Assembly: GCF_011602485.2 (NCBI RefSeq)
Contig: NZ_CP050022.2
Location: 6,468,001-6,532,000, forward strand
Source: Bradyrhizobium sp. 1(2017)
GTDB lineage: Bacteria > Pseudomonadota > Alphaproteobacteria > Rhizobiales > Xanthobacteraceae
Direction: 5' to 3'
Length of the DNA stretch: 64,000 bases
This document shows positions 33,052 through 42,671 of this stretch, piece after piece. The notes beneath the pieces were generated by a model. It made no database searches. It saw nothing but the letters and a program-made list of their open reading frames with translations, and was not told the DNA's origin. Made by a program: the position numbers and the translations under genes. Numbering within the stretch: the stretch's first letter is position 1; each line of letters starts with the position of its first letter.

Positions 33052-33708
33052 CTAATATTCGACCTCGAGCTCCTCGATCTCGGCCGGCTCTTCCCGGGCC
33101 GCCGCGATCCATTCCTGCATCTCGGGCATGGCCATGATGGTGTCGGCGTAAGCCTTCAGCGGCGGCGCGAGCTTGACGTCATAGGTGACGAAGCGCGTCA
33201 CCACGGGAGCGTACATCGCGTCCGCCATGGTGCGCTTGTCGCCGAACAGGAAGGGGCCGCCCGATTTCTCCAGGCAATCGCGCCAGATGAACAAGACGCG
33301 GTCGATGTCGGCCTGCGCGCGCGACCAGATCTTGAAGCCCGGGAAGTGACCCTTCAGGTTGACCGGCAGCGAGGCCCGCAGCGTCGTGAAGCCGGAATGG
33401 ATTTCGCCCGAGATCGAGCGGCAATGCGCGCGCTGGATGCGGTCGGCCGGCAGGAGCCCGGCCTCCGGCATCGCCTCGTTGAGATATTCGGCGATCGCCA
33501 GCGTATCCCAGATCACGGCACCCTCGTGCCGCAGGCACGGCACCAGGATCGAGGACGACAGCAAAAGGATCTCGGCGCGCGCGGACGCGTCGTCAGGCGC
33601 GGTGACGATCTCCTCGAAATCGAGGCCGGAGAATTTTGTCAGCAGCCAGCCACGCAGCGACCAGGACGAGTAGTTCTTGCTGCTGATGGTCAGTGTCGCC
33701 TTCGCCAT
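33052..33708 (-). CDS. glutathione S-transferase family protein
   Basis: 218 residues from the ATG at 33708 (AAGGGG upstream). N-terminal thioredoxin-like domain with ISSKNYSSWSLRGWLLTKFSG (Ser in the SSWSLR motif is characteristic of this bacterial GST class), SILVPCLRHEG as the cis-Pro segment and DTLAIAEYLNE for the gamma-glutamyl contact. The helical C-domain has PFLFGDKRTMADAMYAPVV with the N-cap. A third GST-fold protein in the window; the substrate is not predictable. It is divergent from the PHA depolymerase gene by 170 bases. Confidence 0.88.
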   Translation of the reverse strand: MAKATLTISSKNYSSWSLRGWLLTKFSGLDFEEIVTAPDDASARAEILLLSSSILVPCLRHEGAVIWDTLAIAEYLNEAMPEAGLLPADRIQRAHCRSISGEIHSGFTTLRASLPVNLKGHFPGFKIWSRAQADIDRVLFIWRDCLEKSGGPFLFGDKRTMADAMYAPVVTRFVTYDVKLAPPLKAYADTIMAMPEMQEWIAAAREEPAEIEELEVEY

Positions 33709-33878
33709 ATCGCCCCTTCCCTCGCGCCTGAATTCCTGACGCCACCGTGCCGGTAGGCGCGGGCCCAAAGTTCATGCCCGTAGTCCACAGCAAGCGACAT
33801 GCCAGTTCTCGGGGCGAATTGACTCGAATCTGGCGTCGTTATTGCATGAGGCTTGGGGTCAGGGTGGGCGTTTCAGTA

Positions 33879-35102
33879 ATGATGTCGATGTACTATCAGG
33901 CCTTTCAGAACCACATGGATCTGACGGAGCCATGGCGGGCGGGGGCTTCGTCTGCCCTCAGATACCTCAACCTGGTGCCCCAGGGCATGTCGCATCAGGT
34001 GGTCGGCCGGCTCTCGGCCGCGCTGGAGCTGATCTCGCGCTCCACCCTCACCTATGACCGTCCGGCCTACGGCATCGACAGCGTGATGGTCGGCAACCGC
34101 GAAATCGCCGTCACCGAGGAGATCGCCTACGCAACACCGTTCGGCTCGCTGCTGCACTTTCGCAAGGACGGCGTGGGCGAGCAGCCGCGCATGCTGCTGG
34201 TGGCGCCGATGTCCGGCCATTTCGCGACGCTTCTGCGTGGCACCGTGCAGACGCTGCTCCAGGACCACGACGTCTACATCACCGACTGGCACAATCCACG
34301 CGACATTCCCCGCAGCGAAGGCCGCTTCGGGCTCGACGACTACACCGAGCATCTGATCGACTTCCTCGGACAGCTCGGCCCGCGCCCGCATATGGTCGCG
34401 ATCTGCCAGCCGTCGGTGTCGGCGCTCGCGGCCGCCGCGATCATGTGCGAGGACAACCATCCCTCACGCCCGGCGACGCTGACGCTGATGGCGGGCCCGA
34501 TCGACACGAGGATCCAGCCGACCAGGGTCAACGATTTCGCCAAGAGCAAGCCGATCGAATGGTTCGAGCGCAACTTGATCAACTACGTGCCGGTGCAATG
34601 CCGCGGCGCCTTGCGCAAGGTCTATCCGGGCTTCGTGCAGCTCACCGCCTTCGTCTCGATGAACCTGGAGCGGCACATCAAGCAGCATCTCGACCTCGCC
34701 AATCACATCGCCAAGGGCGAGAAGGACAAGGCCGCGACGATCAAGACCTTCTACGACGAATATTTCGCCGTGATGGACCTGCCGGCCGAGTTCTACATCG
34801 AGACCGTGCGCGACGTGTTCCAGGAGCACCTCTTGCCGCAGGGCCGACTGATGCATCGCGGCCGCCCCGTGAACACCAAAGCTGTCAGCCGCATGGGGCT
34901 GATGACCGTCGAGGGCGAGAAGGACGACATCTGCTCGATCGGCCAGACGCTCGCCGCGCAAGACCTCTGCACCGGCGTGCGCGCCTATCGCCGCGTCCAC
35001 CACATGCAGGCCGGCGTCGGCCATTACGGCGTGTTCTCGGGCAAGCGCTGGAACAACGAGATCTATCCACTGCTGCGGGATTTCGTGCACGTCAATTCGT
35101 GA
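33879..35102 (+). CDS. phaZ: intracellular polyhydroxyalkanoate depolymerase
   Basis: 407 residues from the ATG at 33879 (other in-frame ATGs at 33846, 33882 and 33888). The catalytic centre is the Cys-based lipase-like box AICQPSVSA: C176 replaces the Ser of secreted esterases, as in the Cupriavidus-type intracellular enzymes. The PMSGHFATLLRGT segment forms the oxyanion site, ITDWHNPRDIP is a family block, and the RVHHMQAGVGHYGVFSG end supplies the catalytic His. It degrades the native granule polymer to 3-hydroxybutyrate units, releasing stored carbon. No other PHA gene lies next to it. Confidence 0.93.
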   Translation: MMSMYYQAFQNHMDLTEPWRAGASSALRYLNLVPQGMSHQVVGRLSAALELISRSTLTYDRPAYGIDSVMVGNREIAVTEEIAYATPFGSLLHFRKDGVGEQPRMLLVAPMSGHFATLLRGTVQTLLQDHDVYITDWHNPRDIPRSEGRFGLDDYTEHLIDFLGQLGPRPHMVAICQPSVSALAAAAIMCEDNHPSRPATLTLMAGPIDTRIQPTRVNDFAKSKPIEWFERNLINYVPVQCRGALRKVYPGFVQLTAFVSMNLERHIKQHLDLANHIAKGEKDKAATIKTFYDEYFAVMDLPAEFYIETVRDVFQEHLLPQGRLMHRGRPVNTKAVSRMGLMTVEGEKDDICSIGQTLAAQDLCTGVRAYRRVHHMQAGVGHYGVFSGKRWNNEIYPLLRDFVHVNS

Positions 35103-35193
35103 TCGTCATTCCCTGACCAGCAAAGGGAGTCGCGGCCGAAAAGTCGCCGTCGACGTGGTACGCCCCGCGCCGACGGCGTTCTATCGTGTGAAT

Positions 35194-36621
35194 TCAGTTG
35201 GCCTTGACCACCTGCGGCACCTTCCAGCTTCCATCGATGATCGAAGGCGGAGTGTCCTTCGGCCAGTACATCCGCAGCATCAGGACGAAGTCGCCCTTCG
35301 GCGCCGGCAGCCAGTTGGCTACTTTGTCCGCGCCCGGGGACTCGTTTTGGAAGTAGAGGGTCAGCGAGCCGTCGGCATTGAACTTCGGATTATCGCGCAT
35401 GCTGACGGTGAACCTGTTCAGCGGATTGGGAACGAACCACCAGCCCTGATCGATCATGTACATGGTGAAGGACCAGAAGCCGTTGACGGGCGGTGTCTCG
35501 CCCTTCTGGAAGGTCAAGGTGTACTTGTTCGCACCACTCAGCTTCTGCCCGGCCGAATCCTTTTCGGTATTCGGGTAGACGGCGTCACGCTCCTGGTTAG
35601 CGGGCCAGCCGAAGGCCGCCACCACTGCTCGCTTCATGTAGTCGGAGGGGCCATAGGTACCGAGACCTTTCGTGATCGACCAGCCGTCGACCACGCCGCC
35701 CAGGTTCTCCTTGTTGGCCTCGATCTTTTTCAGAGCTGTCTGGGGAATGTCCTTCAGCGCTTGCTGCACGGCTGGATCAAGCTTGCTCATCTCGAACGGT
35801 TTGCCGGGCACGATGCCGAGCTTCGCCATGCTCGCGAGCATCGGCGCATCCGCCGCCGGCGCTGGCGCCGCCGCAGCCATCAGTTGGGCCATGAGATTGA
35901 AGTATCCCTCCGTCCCCATGCCGAGAATGACCGTCTGCGGCTTGTCGCTCATGCTGAAGCCGGGATTGGGATTCACCGGCGGCGCCACCGGACTGTATGG
36001 CTTGCCCCAGGCGGCCAGCGGCGTGATCTTGTATTGCGCCTGCAGTGCATTGACGGCCTTGTAGTCAGCTTCGGTACCATCGGCATAGGTGCGGCCGAGG
36101 ATGACCATGTAGCGTGTCGCCATCGGGACGTGCTTCATGTCCGCCGGCACCTCCCCCTTCCAGCCCGGAGCAGTGAACAGGTAGTTGGCGGCCTTTCCGT
36201 TGGCTGTCCGCTTGCTCGGCGAGTGCTCGGAATCCGACATCCAGAGATCAGTGATCTCGAAGAGGTAGAAGCGGTCGCCCATATCGGGATGACTGAACAC
36301 CTGCGGCTCGGCGAGATCGAGCCAGGCAACCGAATAGAGCGTGTCGGCATTGGGCGCGGAAACGCCGCGATAATCCGCCGGCGGATAACGGGGAACGTTG
36401 ACGAATTGCCCGGTCGGGCTTGTGAAGCCCTCTACCTTCGGCACGTTGCTCATCTGCACCCGCGTAACTTCGGTTGTAACGAGTGAGTAGCCATAGACGT
36501 AGGCATCCTCTGCAATCTTTTGTGCTTCAGTCGGCGATATGGATTGCGCGTTTGCGGATGGGATCGCCGTAAAGCAAGCCAGGCCGATAGCAAGGACTAG
36601 ACGTCGATAAATTGCGTGCAT
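35194..36621 (-). CDS. secreted DUF1254/DUF1214 protein
   Basis: 475 residues from the ATG at 36621, preceded by AAGGTGG (a GTG at 36630 is in frame). Signal peptide (MHAIYRRLVLAIGLACFTAI, cleavage near ANA). DUF1254 (about 30-170, with the hallmark PNADTLYSVAWLDLAEPQVF) and DUF1214 (about 365-470, with TFQKGETPPVNGFWSFTMY). Proteins of this type are periplasmic or outer-membrane-associated and have been linked to stress and to lipid or toxin handling, without a firm biochemical role. Its upstream region has a perfect FixK-type palindrome. Confidence 0.88.
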   Translation of the reverse strand: MHAIYRRLVLAIGLACFTAIPSANAQSISPTEAQKIAEDAYVYGYSLVTTEVTRVQMSNVPKVEGFTSPTGQFVNVPRYPPADYRGVSAPNADTLYSVAWLDLAEPQVFSHPDMGDRFYLFEITDLWMSDSEHSPSKRTANGKAANYLFTAPGWKGEVPADMKHVPMATRYMVILGRTYADGTEADYKAVNALQAQYKITPLAAWGKPYSPVAPPVNPNPGFSMSDKPQTVILGMGTEGYFNLMAQLMAAAAPAPAADAPMLASMAKLGIVPGKPFEMSKLDPAVQQALKDIPQTALKKIEANKENLGGVVDGWSITKGLGTYGPSDYMKRAVVAAFGWPANQERDAVYPNTEKDSAGQKLSGANKYTLTFQKGETPPVNGFWSFTMYMIDQGWWFVPNPLNRFTVSMRDNPKFNADGSLTLYFQNESPGADKVANWLPAPKGDFVLMLRMYWPKDTPPSIIDGSWKVPQVVKAN

Positions 36622-36717
36622 GAAGTCCACCTTTTTACTGGAGAAGCTCCGTTGCAGATAATGAGATGAGGCGTCGAAATAGATGCATCAAACAAGAACT
36701 CCACCGAGCAGATTCCA

Positions 36718-36731
36718 TTGATTCAGATCAA
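36718..36731 (-). promoter_or_regulatory. perfect FixK/Fnr box upstream of the DUF1254 gene
   Basis: TTGAT-TCAG-ATCAA is the full palindromic anaerobox. It is centred about 104 bases upstream of the DUF1254 start, in the gap between it and the cyclase gene, whose stop is at 36858. Microaerobic activation by a FixK2/FnrN-type regulator is predicted from the motif alone. Confidence 0.7.
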
Positions 36732-36857
36732 AGAACGTCCGGTGCGGGACTTGGCCGTGTAAAAACGGCGACCGTTTCCGCGCAGCTGGTTGATGTCCGG
36801 AGGGCAAGGGCAGGCGCAAATTTCGTTGATTACGCGGCCCAGAGAAACGTCACGCGC

Positions 36858-39800
36858 CTACCGCTCCTGCTTGAGCAGCTCTTTCGCCTGCACGACTTCG
36901 GAAAGATCTCGCTCCACATCGAATTCGGCGAGCACGGGGGCGAGCACTTCAGATGCCGCACCCGCTCGACCATTCGTCTTGTGCAGGCGCGCTAGTCCAA
37001 GGGCGCTGCGCAGCGCGAACGTCTTCGTCTGCTGCCCTCGCGCGATCTCCAGGGATCGCGTGAGGGCATTCTCGGCGCCGGAATCATCCGGAGAGACCAG
37101 GCGCAACAAGAGTTCACCGCGGACGCGGTGCAATTCGGCATCAAGCCAATGCTGACCGGTCTGTCCGGTCCGGGCGATCAATTCGTTCAGGATGTCCAGT
37201 CCGGTTTCGACTTGGCCCACCTCTGCATTCGCCACGGCAACATGCATCCCCCAAAACGGCTCGCAGAGGTAGCAATCGTTCTCCTGCAGCAAGGTCCAGC
37301 CGTGACGCATGTCCGCCAGTCCGGCTATTCGATCGCCGGCACGCCACCTGGCCAGGCCATTCAAGTAGGTGCCCGCAGCCACGTACAGTGGCATCGTGTG
37401 GTCGCGCGCGAGACCAAGCGCCAGGATCGTCTCTGTCTGCTGCAGCATGCCCCCGCATACCCCGTCGAACACGGCGCGATGAACCAGCGCATTGGCTTGG
37501 GAAAGCACCCGCTTTTCGCCCGAGGCACCCACCGCTTCGGCGGCAAGCCTGCGCGCACGAGCAGTGATACCGAGCGGCCAGAGCACCAGAGCAAGGAATC
37601 TCATGATCACGAACGGCAGATCCAGCGTCGAAGCCCGGAATGCCGCGGGATCCGGCTCGGCACCGTAGATCGCCAGCGCCTGCTCAAGATGCGTCCTTGC
37701 GTTCAAATAGTCGCCCCCGAACCAGCAGGTGACGCCGCCCGTCCAATGGGCGACGACGGCGGCCACGGGTGAGTCCGATCGCCGGTCGGCGGCGCTCCTG
37801 ATGGCATCCGCCAGCTCCCGCATCGGAGCGAGCTCGCCGTGCGTCAGGCAGGCGTTGAAGAGTCCGGAATGAACAGGCGCGAGTTCAACGGGATCATCGA
37901 TGTCGGCTGCGAACTGGCGCGCCCGCGTCCATGCTGCGATCGTTTCGGGAGCGCTGTGCCCGCGGCTGCCTCTTAATGCACGGCCATACGAGATCTGAAG
38001 GTGCAGCCTGCTCGTCATCCGGCGGGGATCGTCAGGGAGTTCGTCAACCGTCGCAATGGCCTTGCCGAGATGGGCAACCGCCTCGGAATAGGCAGAGCGT
38101 TTCAGCGCCTGCTGACCCGCCTTGCGCCACCATTCGAGGGCGACCTCGCTCAGCCCCGCTTCGGTGAAGTGGTGCGCCAGAACTTCCGGCTCGGTCTCGG
38201 CGATGACGGGAAACCTCTCGCGCAGGACCTCGCCAATTCGCGTGTGAAGCAGCTGCCGTTTGCTCTTGAGCAGACTCTCGTAGGCCGCTTCCTGAACAAG
38301 GGCGTGCCTGAAACTGTAGTTTGCCTCGGGCGGAGCTCCGCGGCGAAGCAGCAGTTCGGCCTCTTCGAGTTGCGCTAGCGCAGCGCTCAGCGTCAGATCA
38401 TCGCGTCCCGCCACGTATTTCAGCAGTGCATATGAGAAGTCGCGGCCGATGGCGGCGCCTATCTGCGCCACCTCCTTGACGGGAGCGAGCCGGTCGAGCC
38501 GCGCCATCAGCGAATCCTGCAGCGTGGCGGGAATAGCAAGCGGCGGAAGCGGACTAGTCAGGCGATAGCGTCCGGCATCTTCGACGAGCAGGCCGGACTC
38601 CAGCACCATCTTGGTCAATTCCTCGACGAATAGCGGGACGCCATCCGTCTTGTCGATGATCTGCTGCATCATCTCGCGCGGCAGCTGGCGACCGACCGCC
38701 ACCTGTTCGACCAGCGCGCGCGTGTCCTGCCGATCGAGCCGGTCGAGCCGCAACAGGCTGACATTCGCAAGGCCCGACCAAGACGGCTCGAACTCTGGCC
38801 GGGAGGTCGTAAGTACGAGTATCGGCAGTCCCCTGATCCGATCGACGGCGAGGTCGAACAGTTCAAGTGTTGTGGCATCGGCCCAATGCATGTCCTCGCA
38901 GATGATCAGCAAAGGTTGATTGCGCGCCAGCCCCTCGAGCTGATCGAGAAGGACAGCAAATGTCTGTCGACGCTGCTGCGCCGGGCTCAGAGCGAGCGGT
39001 GGACAGCGGTTTCCGGGTGGAATCGAAAGGAGAGCCGCAATGAGCTGGGTCGCTTGAGCGACCTGCTGTGTTCCGAGCGCCAGCATCGCCTCGAGCTTAT
39101 CGAGCTTTTGCCCGGGCGTGTCGTGCGAGCGGATACCGGCGGCGCGTTCGAGCTGCGCGACAAACGGATGAAGCGCACTGTTGGTATGGTAAGGCGAACA
39201 TTGATATCGCACCCGGCGGTGCGCCCCCAATGCGGGGCTTTCGGAGAGCGTTGCGACTATGCGCGACTTGCCGATGCCCGCTTCACCAGAAATCAGTACC
39301 ATCCGGCCCTGGCCCTGCCATGCCTCCCGCTGGCGCGAGAGGATGAATTCGATCTCGCTCTTGCGGCCGACAAAGCCGATCGAGCGCGCGGCGCGGACTG
39401 CCTCGAAGCGGCTCTCGGATGCGGCCGCGCCTTCTACCGCCCAGACTGCGATGGGTTCTGCTATTCCCTTGACCTCCCGGCGACCGAGATTGCGAAGGGT
39501 GAAGAGATCGCCAAGCAGCCGGCGCGTCGACGAAGCAACGACCACGACACCCGGTTCCGCCAGGCTCTGGAGCCGAGCAGCGAGGTTTGGTGTATCGCCG
39601 ATGGTTGCGTGCTCCTCCGACGCATCTCCGCTTATGAGGTCGCCGACCACCACAAGTCCGGTCGCGATTGCGATCCGCAGTTCGGCCCGTTCGCCGGCGC
39701 CTGTCTTGAGCTGGCGAATCGCGGCGATGGTATCAAGGCCCGCGCGCACCGCGCGTTCCGCATCGTCTTCGTGGGCACGGGGATAACCGAAATAGACGAG

Positions 39801-40187
39801 TATTCCGTCACCGACGAACCGAGCTATCCTGCCATCATAAGCCGTAACAACGCTCGCGCAGGCAGCACGGTACGCCCGGATCACCTCCCACATATCCTCG
39901 GGATCGAGACGCGCCGAGAGCGCGGTCGAGCCGACCAAATCGCAAAACATGACGGTGAGGTGGCGCCGCTCGGCGTCGTGAGGGGGAGCGGGCGATGCGA
40001 TCAACGCGGCCGGATCGAGGTCGGCGATGGCACGCAGCATTTTGCGGCGGTGACCGAGCAGGACTCCGAGCTTGTCAAAGTCCTCGTCCATCAACTCGGG
40101 GAGGACGCCCACGTCGATCCCGTTTTGGGCAAAACGCTCGGCGTATTGTCCAAGCCCCAACTTCTCGAGCCACTCCGCGATCTGCAT
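36858..40187 (-). CDS. SAM-domain adenylate/guanylate cyclase fused to AAA ATPase and TPR-like repeats
   Basis: 1109 residues. SAM domain at 1-60 (WLEKLGLGQYAERF). Class III cyclase domain about 76-255 with metal Asp D83 (FCDLVGST) and D127 (FVGDGI), and transition-state N201/R205 (TPNLAARLQ). Next comes a STAND/AAA ATPase (about 268-560): Walker A GEAGIGKS (301-308), Walker B LLIICEDMHWAD and a LVLTTSRPE sensor. The C-terminal half is TPR-like helices (AYSEAVAHLGKAIATVDEL, TYLNGLARWRAGDRIAGLADM). It is predicted to convert an upstream signal into cyclic nucleotide under control of its ATPase. Common in Rhizobiales, but the SAM N-terminus is notable. It is convergent with nothing and stands alone. 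Confidence 0.9.
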   Translation of the reverse strand: MQIAEWLEKLGLGQYAERFAQNGIDVGVLPELMDEDFDKLGVLLGHRRKMLRAIADLDPAALIASPAPPHDAERRHLTVMFCDLVGSTALSARLDPEDMWEVIRAYRAACASVVTAYDGRIARFVGDGILVYFGYPRAHEDDAERAVRAGLDTIAAIRQLKTGAGERAELRIAIATGLVVVGDLISGDASEEHATIGDTPNLAARLQSLAEPGVVVVASSTRRLLGDLFTLRNLGRREVKGIAEPIAVWAVEGAAASESRFEAVRAARSIGFVGRKSEIEFILSRQREAWQGQGRMVLISGEAGIGKSRIVATLSESPALGAHRRVRYQCSPYHTNSALHPFVAQLERAAGIRSHDTPGQKLDKLEAMLALGTQQVAQATQLIAALLSIPPGNRCPPLALSPAQQRRQTFAVLLDQLEGLARNQPLLIICEDMHWADATTLELFDLAVDRIRGLPILVLTTSRPEFEPSWSGLANVSLLRLDRLDRQDTRALVEQVAVGRQLPREMMQQIIDKTDGVPLFVEELTKMVLESGLLVEDAGRYRLTSPLPPLAIPATLQDSLMARLDRLAPVKEVAQIGAAIGRDFSYALLKYVAGRDDLTLSAALAQLEEAELLLRRGAPPEANYSFRHALVQEAAYESLLKSKRQLLHTRIGEVLRERFPVIAETEPEVLAHHFTEAGLSEVALEWWRKAGQQALKRSAYSEAVAHLGKAIATVDELPDDPRRMTSRLHLQISYGRALRGSRGHSAPETIAAWTRARQFAADIDDPVELAPVHSGLFNACLTHGELAPMRELADAIRSAADRRSDSPVAAVVAHWTGGVTCWFGGDYLNARTHLEQALAIYGAEPDPAAFRASTLDLPFVIMRFLALVLWPLGITARARRLAAEAVGASGEKRVLSQANALVHRAVFDGVCGGMLQQTETILALGLARDHTMPLYVAAGTYLNGLARWRAGDRIAGLADMRHGWTLLQENDCYLCEPFWGMHVAVANAEVGQVETGLDILNELIARTGQTGQHWLDAELHRVRGELLLRLVSPDDSGAENALTRSLEIARGQQTKTFALRSALGLARLHKTNGRAGAASEVLAPVLAEFDVERDLSEVVQAKELLKQER

Positions 40188-40501
40188 GGCTCCACCGATC
40201 TTGTGGCTAGCGGTTAGCAGAATGTTGGACCACGGCCGCGCGGAGACAATATCCCAACGTCACCACGATGGCACGTCTTGTCTGTTGTACGAAAACTTAG
40301 GTTACTAGGTACCGGCACGGTTCGTGCCAGGACACTGATCGATGCGAACGACTGCACCACCAAACATCGCAGACGCGCAGCGTTGGACGGCTGAGGTTGC
40401 GATGAGACTGTCACTGCTCACTCCAGACCCGAAGCCGAACCAGCACGGCGGCCTGTGCTCACGTACGTGCAAGCAGACGATTTTCCGTGAGCGTGCTTCC
40501 T
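40188..40501. other. spacer upstream of the cyclase gene
   Basis: The promoter region of the cyclase gene, with a CGGCACGGTTCGTGCCAGG hairpin near 40311-40330 (6-base-pair stem, no T-run). It carries no long coding-like frame of its own. Confidence 0.45.
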
Positions 40502-41017
40502 TCATTGCTCGTTCGTGGGTGCATCTTGGCTGCGAGCCATCGTGCCCGCCGCAACTTGAAGCGAAGAACCCACCACCCAGCAGCCGGCAACAAAGCCTAT
40601 CAGGCCGTTGGGCAGATTTTGATCAAGGACAAGGATGCTGACGGACAGAGTAGCCGCAATCGCCGCGCCGAACGTTCCGGCCGCACTCATGATCTCAGCC
40701 GGCTCGGAGCCGTTCCATTCTTCCGAAATGCTCGATGACGAATTCCGTGCGACTTTGCCGGACAAATCAATACCGACATAATAGCTCAGAGCTCCATAGA
40801 CCATTGTTATCAGCACGATCCAGCCGCTTTCAAACAGCCCGCCTTTCTGACGCAGCAGGGTCGCACCCACATAGAGGCCGCAGGAGGCCCCAACGGCCGC
40901 CAGCCCAATTCTTTCAAGGATATGGGCCGACTTGATCAGACTGGAACGGGCGATCCGAACACTGCCGACGCGCCTTGCTAAGGAAAAGGTGTTGGAAATT
41001 GCGCTGCTTATCTTCAT
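40502..41017 (-). CDS. membrane protein of unknown function
   Basis: 171 residues from the ATG at 41017 with AAGGAG upstream. An N-terminal positively charged helix (SLARRVGSVRIARSSLIKSAHIL) is followed by four probable membrane segments: GLAAVGASCGLYVGATLL, GWIVLITMVYGALSYYVGI, FGAAIAATLSVSILVL and GLIGFVAGCWVVGSSLQVA. No known domain recognised. A neutral stretch with EEWNGSEPAEI lies between helices 2 and 3. It may share a promoter region with nothing else nearby. Confidence 0.65.
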   Translation of the reverse strand: MKISSAISNTFSLARRVGSVRIARSSLIKSAHILERIGLAAVGASCGLYVGATLLRQKGGLFESGWIVLITMVYGALSYYVGIDLSGKVARNSSSSISEEWNGSEPAEIMSAAGTFGAAIAATLSVSILVLDQNLPNGLIGFVAGCWVVGSSLQVAAGTMARSQDAPTNEQ

Positions 41018-41459
41018 TGGGGGCTCCTTCTGAGTAAGTAGCAGCCGACCGGCCGCTCCCGAATAGAGCTGCCAGGACGCGTTTCTCGATGCCCTTGATT
41101 CCAATTTCTGAAAAAGCTGTGCTGAGTGATGGGACTGGCTTTGCTCGTCAGCAAGGCGAGGAGCCAATCCAAAGCTGCGAGCACGCGGCTGCGCAGGCAT
41201 TGCATCTCACCCGCGTTCGTCAGTTAGATCCGGGTGCGGCAATTTCTTGCGGCAGTGGTAGTTCAGAAAGAAAGTGATCGAGTATGAAGCGGTTCACATA
41301 CCGCTTTTTCCCGACACTGCATCCGGTCACGATTTCCGGAGGACGCGCGAAGCTCGCAGTCAGGCCGATCACTCCTCGCCTCACACCTGCACCACGTGGC
41401 CAGGCTATCCAGGATCTGCCCCCGGATGGTGACGCAGCGGCGGAAGAAGGTTTTCCGCG
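41018..41459. other. spacer, no convincing gene
   Basis: Visibly AT-richer than the genes around it. A short plus-strand frame (41284..41517, 77 codons) runs into the AraC gene and has no known domain; another (41089..41277) is not supported either. No named repeat family is present. Confidence 0.45.
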
Positions 41460-42485
41460 TCAACTCATCCTGCGCCGCAGCGTCGCCGAAGGCGTTTCAC
41501 CAAATTTTGCGCGATAGGCACCGGCCATGCGGCCGAGATGGGTGAAGCCGAGATCGAATGCGATCTCCGTGATGGAGGCGTCGGGCGCGGCCTGCGCGAG
41601 GCGGGCATTCAGTCCGGCGAGGCGCATGTCGAGCAGCATCTGCGAGATCGACAGGCCAAAGTGACGGCGGAAGCCAAGTTGCAGCGCACGGATGCCGATG
41701 CCGGATGCGCAGGCGAGCTGAACGAGGTCGAGCGGCTCGTCGGCATTGTCGGCCAGGTAATCCCGCGCCGCGCGGAGCGCACGCGGCAGACGCTCGGCGC
41801 GGCCGGAGAACGTTTGAATTGCATCCGACAGGCCGTGGCGTTGGCCGTTGAGGAGGTGATCGAGCAAGACCTCGCGCCAATCGGCCATCGCGACCGGCGA
41901 CAGCCGGCCGGAAGGTCCGAGCCGTTCGGCCAGCGTCATCAACCCGGCAAGGCTCGTCCGCAAGGCCCGCCCGGAGGGCGCATCCAGGTCGATCTCCGGA
42001 TCGAACTCGACCACCCCGGCCGCCCTGCCCGACAGCGCCGCGGCGCGCTGCTCGACCATGCGGCGATCGAGCAGCAGGATCGCCTGTGCACAATCGCTCC
42101 ACATCATCCGGGTGGGGATCGTCGGCGACAGCAGCGACGCGGTCCGGTCCGGCGCGACATCGAGCTCGCAGGCCCCCGCACGAATGCGGGCGGTGCCGGT
42201 GAGCGGGATCTGCACCAGGAAGAAGCGATCGAGACAGCCGGGATCGATGCTGACCGATCCGCCATAGGCGACGTAGTTGACGGAAAAACCGTCGAACGCC
42301 GCGCAATTGTGCCGGGCGGAAAAGCCGGCTGCGCGCGCCTGTGCCGGCTTCAGATCATGCGGGCAGAAGATGCGCCCGATCTGCTCGGCCGCATCGTCGA
42401 CATCATCCGTGGTGACGCGGGCGAAGTCCGCAAGCCGTTCGGCTGCGGACGCGCTTGCGCTCATTTCCAGCTCGGCTGCGGACAT
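41460..42485 (-). CDS. AraC-family transcriptional regulator
   Basis: 341 residues. The N-terminal two thirds are an AraC-binding-like regulatory domain (FDGFSVNYVAYGGSVSIDPGCLDRFFLVQIPLTG is typical of the group with a cupin-like ligand pocket). The C-terminal HTH pair (about 240-340) has LVQLACASGIGIRALQLGFRRHFG and SITEIAFDLGFTHLGRMAGAYRAKFGETPS. It is divergent from the cupin gene at 42672 with a 186-base gap, and probably controls that gene and/or the flavin monooxygenase beyond it. Confidence 0.85.
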   Translation of the reverse strand: MSAAELEMSASASAAERLADFARVTTDDVDDAAEQIGRIFCPHDLKPAQARAAGFSARHNCAAFDGFSVNYVAYGGSVSIDPGCLDRFFLVQIPLTGTARIRAGACELDVAPDRTASLLSPTIPTRMMWSDCAQAILLLDRRMVEQRAAALSGRAAGVVEFDPEIDLDAPSGRALRTSLAGLMTLAERLGPSGRLSPVAMADWREVLLDHLLNGQRHGLSDAIQTFSGRAERLPRALRAARDYLADNADEPLDLVQLACASGIGIRALQLGFRRHFGLSISQMLLDMRLAGLNARLAQAAPDASITEIAFDLGFTHLGRMAGAYRAKFGETPSATLRRRMS

Positions 42486-42671
42486 CGTCGACCATGCTTC
42501 GCGCCCGGAATTGCTTTAAGCCTATAATAGTTCCGGGGGGCCGGAAAGGGCCGCAGCTGCAAAATCATCGTGCTGCAGGGCAACAGCGGGGTGCGGATTC
42601 GTTTAGCGGATAGACAGGCGGCCCGTTACGGGCCGATGCTCCATCCCCGCCGGAATCCAGAGGAGGCGAGC

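Noticed and set aside
38886..40217. 443-codon plus-strand open frame
   Set aside because: Antisense to the SAM-cyclase gene.
41284..41517. 77-codon plus-strand open frame
   Set aside because: No domain, no convincing ribosome binding site, and it overlaps the end of the AraC gene on the other strand.
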